Made by a program: the position numbers and the translations under genes
Shown here: positions 54,542 to 61,715 of the stretch, piece after piece
Numbering within the stretch: the first letter of the stretch is position 1
Layout of the letters: each line of letters begins with the position of its first letter
Notes under the pieces: model-generated
Told to the model about the DNA's origin: nothing
Seen by the model: the letters and a program-made list of their open reading frames with translations, nothing else
Database searches by the model: none
Assembly: GCF_008326345.1 (NCBI RefSeq)
Contig: NZ_BJEN01000003.1
Span: 248,001 to 312,000, forward strand
Direction: 5' to 3'
DNA from: Cutibacterium modestum
Lineage (GTDB): Bacteria; Actinomycetota; Actinomycetes; Propionibacteriales; Propionibacteriaceae
DNA length: 64,000 nucleotides

Positions 54542-55216
54542 ATGGCGCGGATTGGAGTCGTTACTTTCCCCGGTACTCTTGACGACCAGGACGCAGCATG
54601 GGCTATTCGCCTGGCTGGGGTTGAGCCTGTATCGCTGTGGTACGCCTCGACCGATTTGGCCGGCGTCGACGCTGTCGTCCTTCCGGGTGGGTTTTCTTAC
54701 GGTGATTACCTGCGGGCAGGAGCCTTGGCTGCTGCCTCCCCGGTAATGTCGTCTATTCGCAGAGCCGCAGACGTGGGCTTGCCGGTGCTCGGCATCTGCA
54801 ACGGATTCCAGGTGTTGTGCGAGTCGCATCTGCTGCCCGGCGCCCTGATGCGCAACGAAAAACGACGCTTCCACTGCTCGGTGCAACAGCTCCAAGTTGC
54901 CAGTGTGGACACCGTGTGGACCTGCGACTTCTGCCCCAGCCAGCGCATCCATATTGCTGCTAAGCACGGCGAGGGTAACTATGTCGTCGACGCCGAAACC
55001 CTGGCTGCGTTGGAGACTAATAATCAAGTCGTCTTCCGCTACACCGTGAACCCGAATGGATCGGTCCACGACATTGCTGGCATCACCAATGAGGCAGGTA
55101 ACGTTGTCGGGCTCATGCCGCACCCTGAACATTCTGTCGAGGAGCTTACCGGTGCTGGAACCGACGGGTTGGGGTTCTTCCGTTCGTTGACGACTTTCTT
55201 GTCGGCCCAGGTATAA
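54542..55216 (+). CDS. purQ: FGAM synthase glutaminase subunit PurQ
   Basis: A 224-aa class I glutamine amidotransferase that feeds ammonia to PurL. The nucleophile elbow is [13 protein letters not shown] with the active Cys; [15 protein letters not shown] and MPHPEHSVE complete the triad. GGAGG lies 10 nt before ATG 54542, inside the end of purCS, so it is coupled to it. Confidence 0.96.
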   Translation: MARIGVVTFPGTLDDQDAAWAIRLAGVEPVSLWYASTDLAGVDAVVLPGGFSYGDYLRAGALAAASPVMSSIRRAADVGLPVLGICNGFQVLCESHLLPGALMRNEKRRFHCSVQQLQVASVDTVWTCDFCPSQRIHIAAKHGEGNYVVDAETLAALETNNQVVFRYTVNPNGSVHDIAGITNEAGNVVGLMPHPEHSVEELTGAGTDGLGFFRSLTTFLSAQV

Positions 55217-55313
55217 AACGTTGTGTCTGGGATCCCGGAGGCGTATGACGGGGCGGTCCCGTGGGTTACCCCCCTTGCGTCGACAAGATTCTGCAGGTAG
55301 CCCACGACCATGG

Positions 55314-56267
55314 TTACTGGGCGACGTGAATGCGCTGGCCGAGTGGAGAGTCGGGGCTGATGGTTGGTAGCGCAGCAGCGCCGTCGAGGCCTTCGCCGAG
55401 AAGCTCGACGATCCGCGCTCCCGGCATCGTCACTGAGATTTCCTCGACGATGGCGGTATGGATGAGCTGAGACTTCATGACACCGCCCAGCAGGCCGACG
55501 GCGGGGCAGTCGGCGTCAGTGAGTTTGGCCTGGCGTAGGCCAGTGACGGTGGAGTGGACCAGCTCACGGGCTGCACGCATGCAGATGTCGCGTGAGACGT
55601 GGTCGCCCGCCTCCGCCGCGGCGGTGACCTTGGCGGAGTAGCGGGCGATCCGGGAGACCATGAGCGGATCGGCATGGAGCTCCAGGTAGGCGGCCTCAAT
55701 GTCGTCGAAATCGTTGCCAATGGTGTCGCTGAGGAGGGTCAGCTCGCCGCGACCATCGTGAGCACGCATGACGGCGTCGAGGCCATGACGGCCCAGCCAG
55801 AAGGCCGATCCGGCATCGCCGATGATGTACCCCCAGCCGTCGACTCGGGCAACGTTGTGGCGGCCGACGGCCAGCGTGATGACCCCGGTGCCGGACGCCG
55901 TGACGACTCCTAGCTGGTCACCGAGAGCGCCGAGGTAAGAGGTGATGGAGTCGTGGGCGAGGAGTACTCGGCTGACGCCGAAGGGCTTGAGGGCTTGCAG
56001 GACGGGGAGCGGGTCCTCGTCGTCGCGGGCTCCCGATGATCCGATGGCTACTGTGCATTCGGACTCAGCGACCTCCGGGTGAGTTGTCACGACGTCCTGC
56101 ATGACGGTCGCAAACTGCTGAGCAAGTGGGAGCGCGGTGCGCACCCCTGACGACGTGACGATCCAGCCCGGCCCCCACGGCCCGGACTCGCATCGTACGC
56201 GGGTGCTGGACTGTCCGGCGTCGACGGCCAGGACGGGGGAGGACTTACTGAGCTCAGCATCACTCAT
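55314..56267 (-). CDS. BadF/BadG-type kinase, probable N-acetylglucosamine kinase
   Basis: A 317-aa ASKHA-fold kinase. The first phosphate loop is VLAVDAGQSSTRV, the second ITLASGTG-like ASGTGVITLAVG, and the family-specific WGYIIGDAGSAFWLGR lies in the middle; these are the marks of eukaryotic-type GlcNAc kinases within the BadF/BadG family. TACTCT lies 7 nt before the ATG on the minus strand, a leaderless layout. It might provide the phosphorylation missing from the nan operon 14 kb upstream, but ManNAc use is speculation. Confidence 0.85.
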   Translation of the reverse strand: MSDAELSKSSPVLAVDAGQSSTRVRCESGPWGPGWIVTSSGVRTALPLAQQFATVMQDVVTTHPEVAESECTVAIGSSGARDDEDPLPVLQALKPFGVSRVLLAHDSITSYLGALGDQLGVVTASGTGVITLAVGRHNVARVDGWGYIIGDAGSAFWLGRHGLDAVMRAHDGRGELTLLSDTIGNDFDDIEAAYLELHADPLMVSRIARYSAKVTAAAEAGDHVSRDICMRAARELVHSTVTGLRQAKLTDADCPAVGLLGGVMKSQLIHTAIVEEISVTMPGARIVELLGEGLDGAAALPTISPDSPLGQRIHVAQ

Positions 56268-56574
56268 GTAGCCAAGAGTATGGGGAGGCGGCGCGGTGTG
56301 CCTATCAGAGCATCCCGGACGATCACGGCGTCCGATCGAACAGCAGGCTGTGGTCTTTTAAACAGCAGTGCGTTCACTCAAGGTGAACACGACAGTTTCG
56401 GGTGTGCCGTCTGGGAACAGCGGGGTGCAACTGTGTGGGGCTTATGTGGGGTGCTGTGATCATGGCGGAGGTTCGCCAGGTCGCGGCGCTGGCGTCACCA
56501 ATAACAGGAATGTGATGCGGAGGTTCGGTGACACCGCCTCACGTAATGTGCTGCACCGACCGAAAGGGGACAGC
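56268..56574. promoter_or_regulatory. Divergent control region with a 17-bp inverted repeat
   Basis: GTTCAC-TCAAG-GTGAAC (56372-56388) is a perfect inverted repeat in the gap between the kinase and the secreted lytic-type gene. It lies about 105 nt from the kinase start and 190 nt from the other gene. It differs from the nan and transcarboxylase palindromes. Beyond this and the ribosome-binding site GAAAGGGGA before 56575, nothing is recognised. Confidence 0.4.
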
Positions 56575-57133
56575 ATGTTTGTAAACACGATGGCACGTCT
56601 GGTCGGCTCGACGGCGGCCCTTGCAATGGCATTGACCGGGGCGGGAGCGGCTGCGTCCGCAGTGGCTCAGGCGGCTCCCACTGTCTCCATTTCGAGCGTT
56701 TCGGCTGCCAGTCTGACCGCTGAACAGCGTCAGAATGCGTACACGATGTATTCGTGTCGCAGAACAATCCAACTCGATTGACCGAGCTGGTAAAGATAAC
56801 GCCATTCACGCGGCGCTCATGGCCGCCATGCAGGAATCCAGTTTGCGCAACATTAATTACGGCGATCGTGACTCTGTGGGGCTGTTTCAACAGCGACCGT
56901 CGTGTGGCTGGGGATCAGCTCAGCAGATTATGGACCCGGTCTTCGCGTCACAGTCCTTTTATGGGATCAATTCTTATGGCAGCAATCCGGGTGTTATTCA
57001 ACAGCCTGGATGGCAGACCATGAGCCCCGGTCAATTGGCGCAGGCTGTGCAACATTCCGCCTACCCCGATCGTTACAACAATTGGTACGACCTGTCGGTC
57101 GAATTACTTAACGATTACCGCGCCGGCCGCTGA
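56575..57133 (+). pseudogene. Frameshifted secreted lysozyme/transglycosylase-like protein
   Basis: ATG 56575, well served by GAAAGGGGA, begins a signal peptide (GSTAALAMALTGAGAAASAVA) and reaches TAEQRQNAYTM, then the frame ends at 56781 after nonsense residues. In the +1 frame the protein resumes as VAEQSNSIDRAGKDNAIHAA, AAMQESSLRN and DRDSVGLFQQRPSCGWG, typical of a lytic-transglycosylase-like domain in actinobacterial secreted proteins. One extra T at 56749 explains the break. The gene is otherwise whole, so the mutation or a sequence error is recent. Confidence 0.78.
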
Positions 57134-57255
57134 GGATCGTCACCGCCGTGGCGTGACTGTTCAGTGGCGTCCCCGGTGGTGGCCACCTCGGTGGTTAATT
57201 CCGCCGAATCCAAAACCTACCGAATCCAAAACTGGTACGTGACAAGGGAAAGCTT

Positions 57256-57969
57256 ATGAGTTCCACGATGAACAGACTTCGGCGCAGTGTGGTCGTTGGT
57301 CTGGCTGTCCTGGCCGTCGGAGTTGGCCCGACCGCGGTGTCGGCTCAGGCTGTATTCCACGCGGGCGCTCAGATGCAGGTCGCTAAGGTGGCTTCGCCGC
57401 AGGCCCAAGCTACCGCCGCTGATGTCGCAAATAAGGAAATTGCCGATGCCGCGGCGCGCGGATTTCATACCGTCAAGATCGATTTCGAGTATCAGGTCAC
57501 CGGATGGTGGTGTGGTCCGGCTTCGACTCGGATTGCCCTGTCTGCTCGGGGAATTATCGTCAGTCAGCAGCAGATGGCTGACGAACTCGGCACGACGCAA
57601 AATGGCACTGATGATATCTCGCTAGTGACTAAAGTTCTCAATAACCATCTCAGTCCACAGTGGTATGAAAACAAATACATGCCCAACGATCCCCCCAGCG
57701 TGACTCAGAAGAATTTGCTGTGGCAAGACATTACAACCGACACCGACAAGGGATACGTCATTGTTGCTAATATTGTGGCCCCTGCGAATAACCATCCTCC
57801 GCGTTACCCTAACCAGACGATATACCACTATCTGACGATCCTTGAATATAACTCAGACACCAGAAAAATTCTGGTTGCTGACCCGGCCGGATTCGCCGGA
57901 TCGCCAACCTACACGTTGAGTTTCGACCAGATGGCGACGCTCATTCCGCCGAAGGGATATAGCGCCTGA
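57256..57969 (+). CDS. Secreted C39-like cysteine peptidase
   Basis: A 237-aa exported protein with a signal peptide (VVVGLAVLAVGVGPTAVSAQA) and a Peptidase_C39_2 domain. The catalytic cysteine is C86 in VTGWWCGPASTRIAL, the histidine sits in YHYLTILEY and the aspartate in VADPAG. AAGGGAAAG precedes the ATG. It lies between two frameshifted secreted hydrolases and has no ABC exporter beside it, so it is probably a general secreted protease or amidase rather than a bacteriocin processor. Confidence 0.8.
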   Translation: MSSTMNRLRRSVVVGLAVLAVGVGPTAVSAQAVFHAGAQMQVAKVASPQAQATAADVANKEIADAAARGFHTVKIDFEYQVTGWWCGPASTRIALSARGIIVSQQQMADELGTTQNGTDDISLVTKVLNNHLSPQWYENKYMPNDPPSVTQKNLLWQDITTDTDKGYVIVANIVAPANNHPPRYPNQTIYHYLTILEYNSDTRKILVADPAGFAGSPTYTLSFDQMATLIPPKGYSA

Positions 57970-58052
57970 TACGACATGTCAGGACTTCCTACCTTTTGTG
58001 CCGTCCATTCGTTACAGCCGTTACGTCTATGTACCGCGTCAGGAGTTATCCG

Positions 58053-59545
58053 GTGAAAATTCTTCGTACCTCTATCCTGGGTCTTGCCTGTCTGACCGCA
58101 TTCGTCAGTAGTGCTGAGGTCAGCCCTGCCGAAGCTGCGCAACCTCATGAACCCTCGGATCCACACATCACTCTTCTCAACGAGTACAACCGCTATTGGA
58201 CCCCAAGCCGTTCGACAAGCGCAATTTCGAGACTGCTTTTCGCGGCGACGTCACCCCGCAAGGCTCGAAGATCCTGGCTCGCAACGACGAGGGCGTCGAG
58301 CAAATCAACAAAGCCGGTGTTGACGAGGCGCAACAAGTCGCTGACCGACAAGGAAGATCCCAACAGCGGCGTGCCCTGCGCGATGCGGTGATGTTCACTG
58401 ATCCGTTGCAGGAGGACAACGATTCCCTCGGCCCGGTGCTCGGTAAATACGTGGCCGAGGGGCTTGCCCAGTGCACCCTGGTGAATCTTCACGCTTGCAG
58501 GCTTACTCACGTTGCCCGGTTCATCTGGTCGACAGGCTTACAGGAAGTGACAACGAAGAGCATCGGGTCTGCTAAGAAATACTTCAATTACCCGCGCCCC
58601 TACCTCGTCGATCGCAGCTTTGCTGATTCCCGAAACCCGAACAATCTTCGTGGTCTCAAAAAGAGCCTCGACATCATGCGGGTGCCGAGCCGGATCGACC
58701 TAGACCACAAGAGGGGTGGTCGGGGCTTCCTTACCGCCGGCTACGACCTGATGGACGGCGCATCGGGCACGAACCTGACCGTCAGCCAGGCCTTCCCATC
58801 GGGTCACACCGCCGCCTACGCTTATGGCCTGGCGATGGCCGAGATCTTGCCTGAGCTGGGGCCCGAAATCCTCGCCCGCGCATCCGAGGCCGGCAACAAT
58901 CATGTTGTGCTAGGCGTCCACTACCCGTTGGGCGTCATGGGTGGGCGTATCGAGGGCCACAACAATGTCTCCTCGGCACTGTCGACGGACACGTTGTACG
59001 TTGCCTACCTCAAGGCCGCTCGCACCGAACTGACGGCATACCTCACCCACCGTTGCAAGACTGACGGTCACGGCGATACCTTGCAGGCCTGCATCGGAAA
59101 CGTGGGTGCTAACGACAAGAAGGGGTACCATAACACCTTCACCGACTCGGTGTCCACGGCGCCGGTGGTCGATCGTGCCTCGGCCCTCAAGACATACCGC
59201 GCCCGTATGACCTACGGCTTTGACAAAGCCTTCGCCTATGGTGGCCCGGCCCCCAGCACCACAGCTGCGGTCGTGCCGGCGGGCGCTGAGAATTTGCTTG
59301 AGACCGCGTTCCCGACCCTCTCCAATGCCCAGCGCCGTCAGGTGCTGGCTGCCACCGAGATTGATGCTGGGTATGCCCTTGACTCGTCTTCGGGCGGCTG
59401 GCAGCGCGCCAAAGTGACCGTCGACAAGGCTGGGCATGTCGTTAAGGTCGAGACCGGGAACCTCAAGCCCGAGGTGGTCTCGGTTTCCCGAGGCCAAACC
59501 CTTCGAAGTCCAGTTATTTTGACCGTGAGTACTCGGTCAAAATAA
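58053..59545 (+). pseudogene. Frameshifted secreted PAP2/class A-type acid phosphatase
   Basis: GTG 58053 with AGGAG 7 nt before opens a signal peptide (TSILGLACLTAFVSSAEV) and reads LLNEYNRYWTP, after which the frame is lost at the C4 run 58201-58204; one more C would join it to KPFDKRNFETAFRGDV. The rest is open to 59545 and holds the phosphatase motifs: KKYFNYPRP, AFPSGHTAAYAYG and the closing NHVVLGVHYPLGVMGG. The stretch VADRQGRSQQRR (about 58335-58375) may reflect two further compensating indels, since another frame there reads SLTDKEDPNSGVP. The last codons run into the inverted repeat at 59504-59555. Confidence 0.75.
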
Positions 59546-59555
59546 CTGGACTTCG
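59504..59555. repeat. Perfect 22-bp inverted repeat between convergent genes
   Basis: CGAAGTCCAGTTATTTTGACCG region at 59504-59525 is exactly repeated in inverse at 59534-59555, with an 8-nt spacer TGAGTACT. It sits between the phosphatase gene and the RclA-like gene, which converge. The T-run lies inside the arms, not after them, so it is not a classic intrinsic terminator, although such a long stem could still stop or protect RNA. Confidence 0.85.
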
Positions 59556-59563
59556 GTCATTTC

Positions 59564-60919
59564 TCACGTGAGAGGTTCGAGCACCCCGAGTACTTCGTTG
59601 AAGGCTTCGGTCGACGATGGATGGGTCCAGATGCCGTCGCGCAGCGTCTCGTAGCGTGTCCCCAACCGCATAGCCAGGGAGACGAGGTTGATGAGTTCCT
59701 GCGAATCGATGCACCACAGGGTCGCGCCCAGGATGGTGTGGTCGTCGGCATCGACGAAAACTCGAATGAGGCCCTCGGTTTGTCCGACGATCTTGGGACG
59801 CGGCATGGCAGCTATCGTGGCGACGTCCTTGGAGGCCACGAGCACGGAACGACCAGACTCCCGAGCTTGGTGCATCGTCATGCCGACTTGCGACAGTGGC
59901 GGGTCGAGGAAGGTCGTCGTCGGGACGGCCACCCGATCGTCGCGACGGCGGGGCCCATCGTGAAGGGTGTCCCACAGCACCCGGTTGTCGTCAAGGGAGA
60001 CGTAGGTGAACTGCGGACCGCCGTTGACATCACCGACTGCGTACACCCCGCTGACATTGGTGCGCAGTTGGTCGTCAACAGGGATGTAGCCCCGCTCGTT
60101 AGTAGCGACCCCGGCGGCGGCCAGATTGAGGTCCTCAGTGGCGGGGAGCCTGCCCGCGGCTACCAACACGGCATCGGAGGTGAAAGTCTGATCGTCGGTG
60201 ACGACGTCAACGTGGTGGCCTGTGTCATTAAAGGAGATCGCACGAGCGCCGGTAACAACCGTGACCCCCTCGCTCTCCAGCATGCTGCGCACACGATCGG
60301 CGACGTCGGAATCTAGAGCCGGGGCGAAGGTCTCGCCAGCCTCGAGCAGGGTCACCTGGGAGCCGAAGCGGGCGAACATTTGGGCAAACTCCAGGCCGAT
60401 GAACCCGCCACCGACGACGACGAGCCGCGACGGCAGGGGATCGACGTGCTGAATCGTGGTGGAATCATGAACACGTGGTCCATCGGCCCCGGGAATCGGG
60501 AGGGTAGCTGGGTGGGAGCCGGTATTGACGATGATCGTTTTGGCCTGCACGGCGATCTCGTCGTCTTCACCGGACACCTTCACACTGTGAGGCCCGGTGA
60601 AGCTGGCTACCCCGTCGAGGAGGAGCACCTTGCCCTCCAACATGGCGTGGTTGGCGTGATTCAGCTTGGCGATGAGGGCGTCGCGGTCGCTGACGGCGGA
60701 AGCGAAGTAGGTGACAGGGTCTTGACCGTCTCGTTTGGAGGCGGAATCGATGAGGTCTTTGGTAGGTACGCAGGCGATGTTGATGCAGGCACCGCCGTAC
60801 ATTTGGGGTGACCTTTCCACGAGGGCAACTTTGCGTCCCTCCCCGGCGAGGCGTCCGGCGATAGTCTTACCTGCCTTGCCCCATCCAATGACCAGAACGT
60901 CTACTTTCAGTTCGCTCAT
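59564..60919 (-). CDS. RclA-like pyridine nucleotide-disulfide oxidoreductase
   Basis: A 451-aa flavoprotein of the mercuric reductase/lipoamide dehydrogenase group. It starts VDVLVIGWGKAGKTIAGRLA, and the redox pair is C45/C50 in YGGACINIACVPTK; the GWGKAGKT and MYGG-CIN pattern is that of E. coli RclA, a reactive-chlorine resistance enzyme that reduces copper. NAD site VVVGGGFIGLEFAQMFA, FAD site VYAVGDVNGG and the C-terminal interface HPSSTEAF follow. GAAAGGGC precedes the ATG. No lipoyl-dependent complex genes are near, so an RclA-type role is preferred. Confidence 0.85.
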   Translation of the reverse strand: MSELKVDVLVIGWGKAGKTIAGRLAGEGRKVALVERSPQMYGGACINIACVPTKDLIDSASKRDGQDPVTYFASAVSDRDALIAKLNHANHAMLEGKVLLLDGVASFTGPHSVKVSGEDDEIAVQAKTIIVNTGSHPATLPIPGADGPRVHDSTTIQHVDPLPSRLVVVGGGFIGLEFAQMFARFGSQVTLLEAGETFAPALDSDVADRVRSMLESEGVTVVTGARAISFNDTGHHVDVVTDDQTFTSDAVLVAAGRLPATEDLNLAAAGVATNERGYIPVDDQLRTNVSGVYAVGDVNGGPQFTYVSLDDNRVLWDTLHDGPRRRDDRVAVPTTTFLDPPLSQVGMTMHQARESGRSVLVASKDVATIAAMPRPKIVGQTEGLIRVFVDADDHTILGATLWCIDSQELINLVSLAMRLGTRYETLRDGIWTHPSSTEAFNEVLGVLEPLT

Positions 60920-60928
60920 TGTGCCCTT

Positions 60929-61420
60929 TCATACGTGACTGAGGCTGATTACCCCACTAGGGAGCCGACATCGGCATAGCCATTCTTGCGCGACGGCGGC
61001 TGTGACCGGTCCCTTTTTCGCGGAGCGGGTATCGATGCCGATACGTGCCGGTGCGAGATCCGTTGGCTTTTTCGCTAATGAACACCTAGATGTCTGGTTG
61101 TCTCCGGGGCCAGCATGGTGCCGAGGATGCTTTGTGAGCTGGTTCAGCAAGACACTCGGCTTGCTCAAGTTCGACTCCTGCTCCTTGAAGCGGTATTGAA
61201 TGAGGCTTAGCGAGTCTTTCTGGTCGATGATCACGGCGGGCTTGTTGTCGTTGTGATTACCGGCCTGACCACGGTATTGTGAAAGCACACGGTTAAGGGC
61301 TGGGGAATGGTGCGAGACAATGTCGGGTAGGCGTGATGCCCACGGTGATGTGTTCTTCATGCAATATTCATTGACACCGATCACGCTTACGCTCTCGGAC
61401 CGGGCGGGGTCATCGATCAA
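60929..61420 (-). CDS. Doubtful hypothetical ORF, 163 aa
   Basis: A TTG-started minus-strand frame preceded at once by a TAG. The middle (VLSQYRGQAGNHNDNKPAVI) is hydrophilic and not repetitive, but I recognise no family and see no ribosome-binding site. GC content is lower than in nearby genes. It may be a decayed C-terminal part of a gene or chance. Confidence 0.25.
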   Translation of the reverse strand: MIDDPARSESVSVIGVNEYCMKNTSPWASRLPDIVSHHSPALNRVLSQYRGQAGNHNDNKPAVIIDQKDSLSLIQYRFKEQESNLSKPSVLLNQLTKHPRHHAGPGDNQTSRCSLAKKPTDLAPARIGIDTRSAKKGPVTAAVAQEWLCRCRLPSGVISLSHV

Positions 61421-61715
61421 AGCATACTCACTCTAGATAATACTCTGTCGATGGCGGTGCGTTACGCAACCACTAGTGCCCCAGAGGCCCAGACGATCTT
61501 CGGGCTCCCAGTAACCATGGCGATTTTGACCCCACAAAATCGCTGTGTGTAAAAGGTTTGACCGTGGGGGTGGCTCCCATCCGGGCAAGGATGCTATCGT
61601 GTAGCTTGCGAGCAGCGTATTTGTAAACTATCTGTGTTTGAGCGGGTAGCGTAGAAACACGAAGATCGTGATAATTAAAAGTAGGTAGCTTACCACTAGC
61701 ACAGTTAGGGTGTGT
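61421..61715. other. AT-richer intergenic region before the DUF1906 gene
   Basis: No gene supported. The stretch 61590-61700 is clearly AT-richer than average and contains TAATTAAAAG and TAGGGT (61706-61711), the latter only 4 nt before the ATG at 61716. A promoter is likely but not resolvable by eye. Confidence 0.35.

Noticed and set aside
55248-55262. ACGGG-n5-CCCGT hairpin after purQ as terminator
   Set aside because: Five-base-pair stem without a T-tract; too weak to call.
58201-58204. Phase-variable homopolymer in the phosphatase gene
   Set aside because: A run of four C is too short for efficient slippage; a plain mutation or sequence error is more likely.
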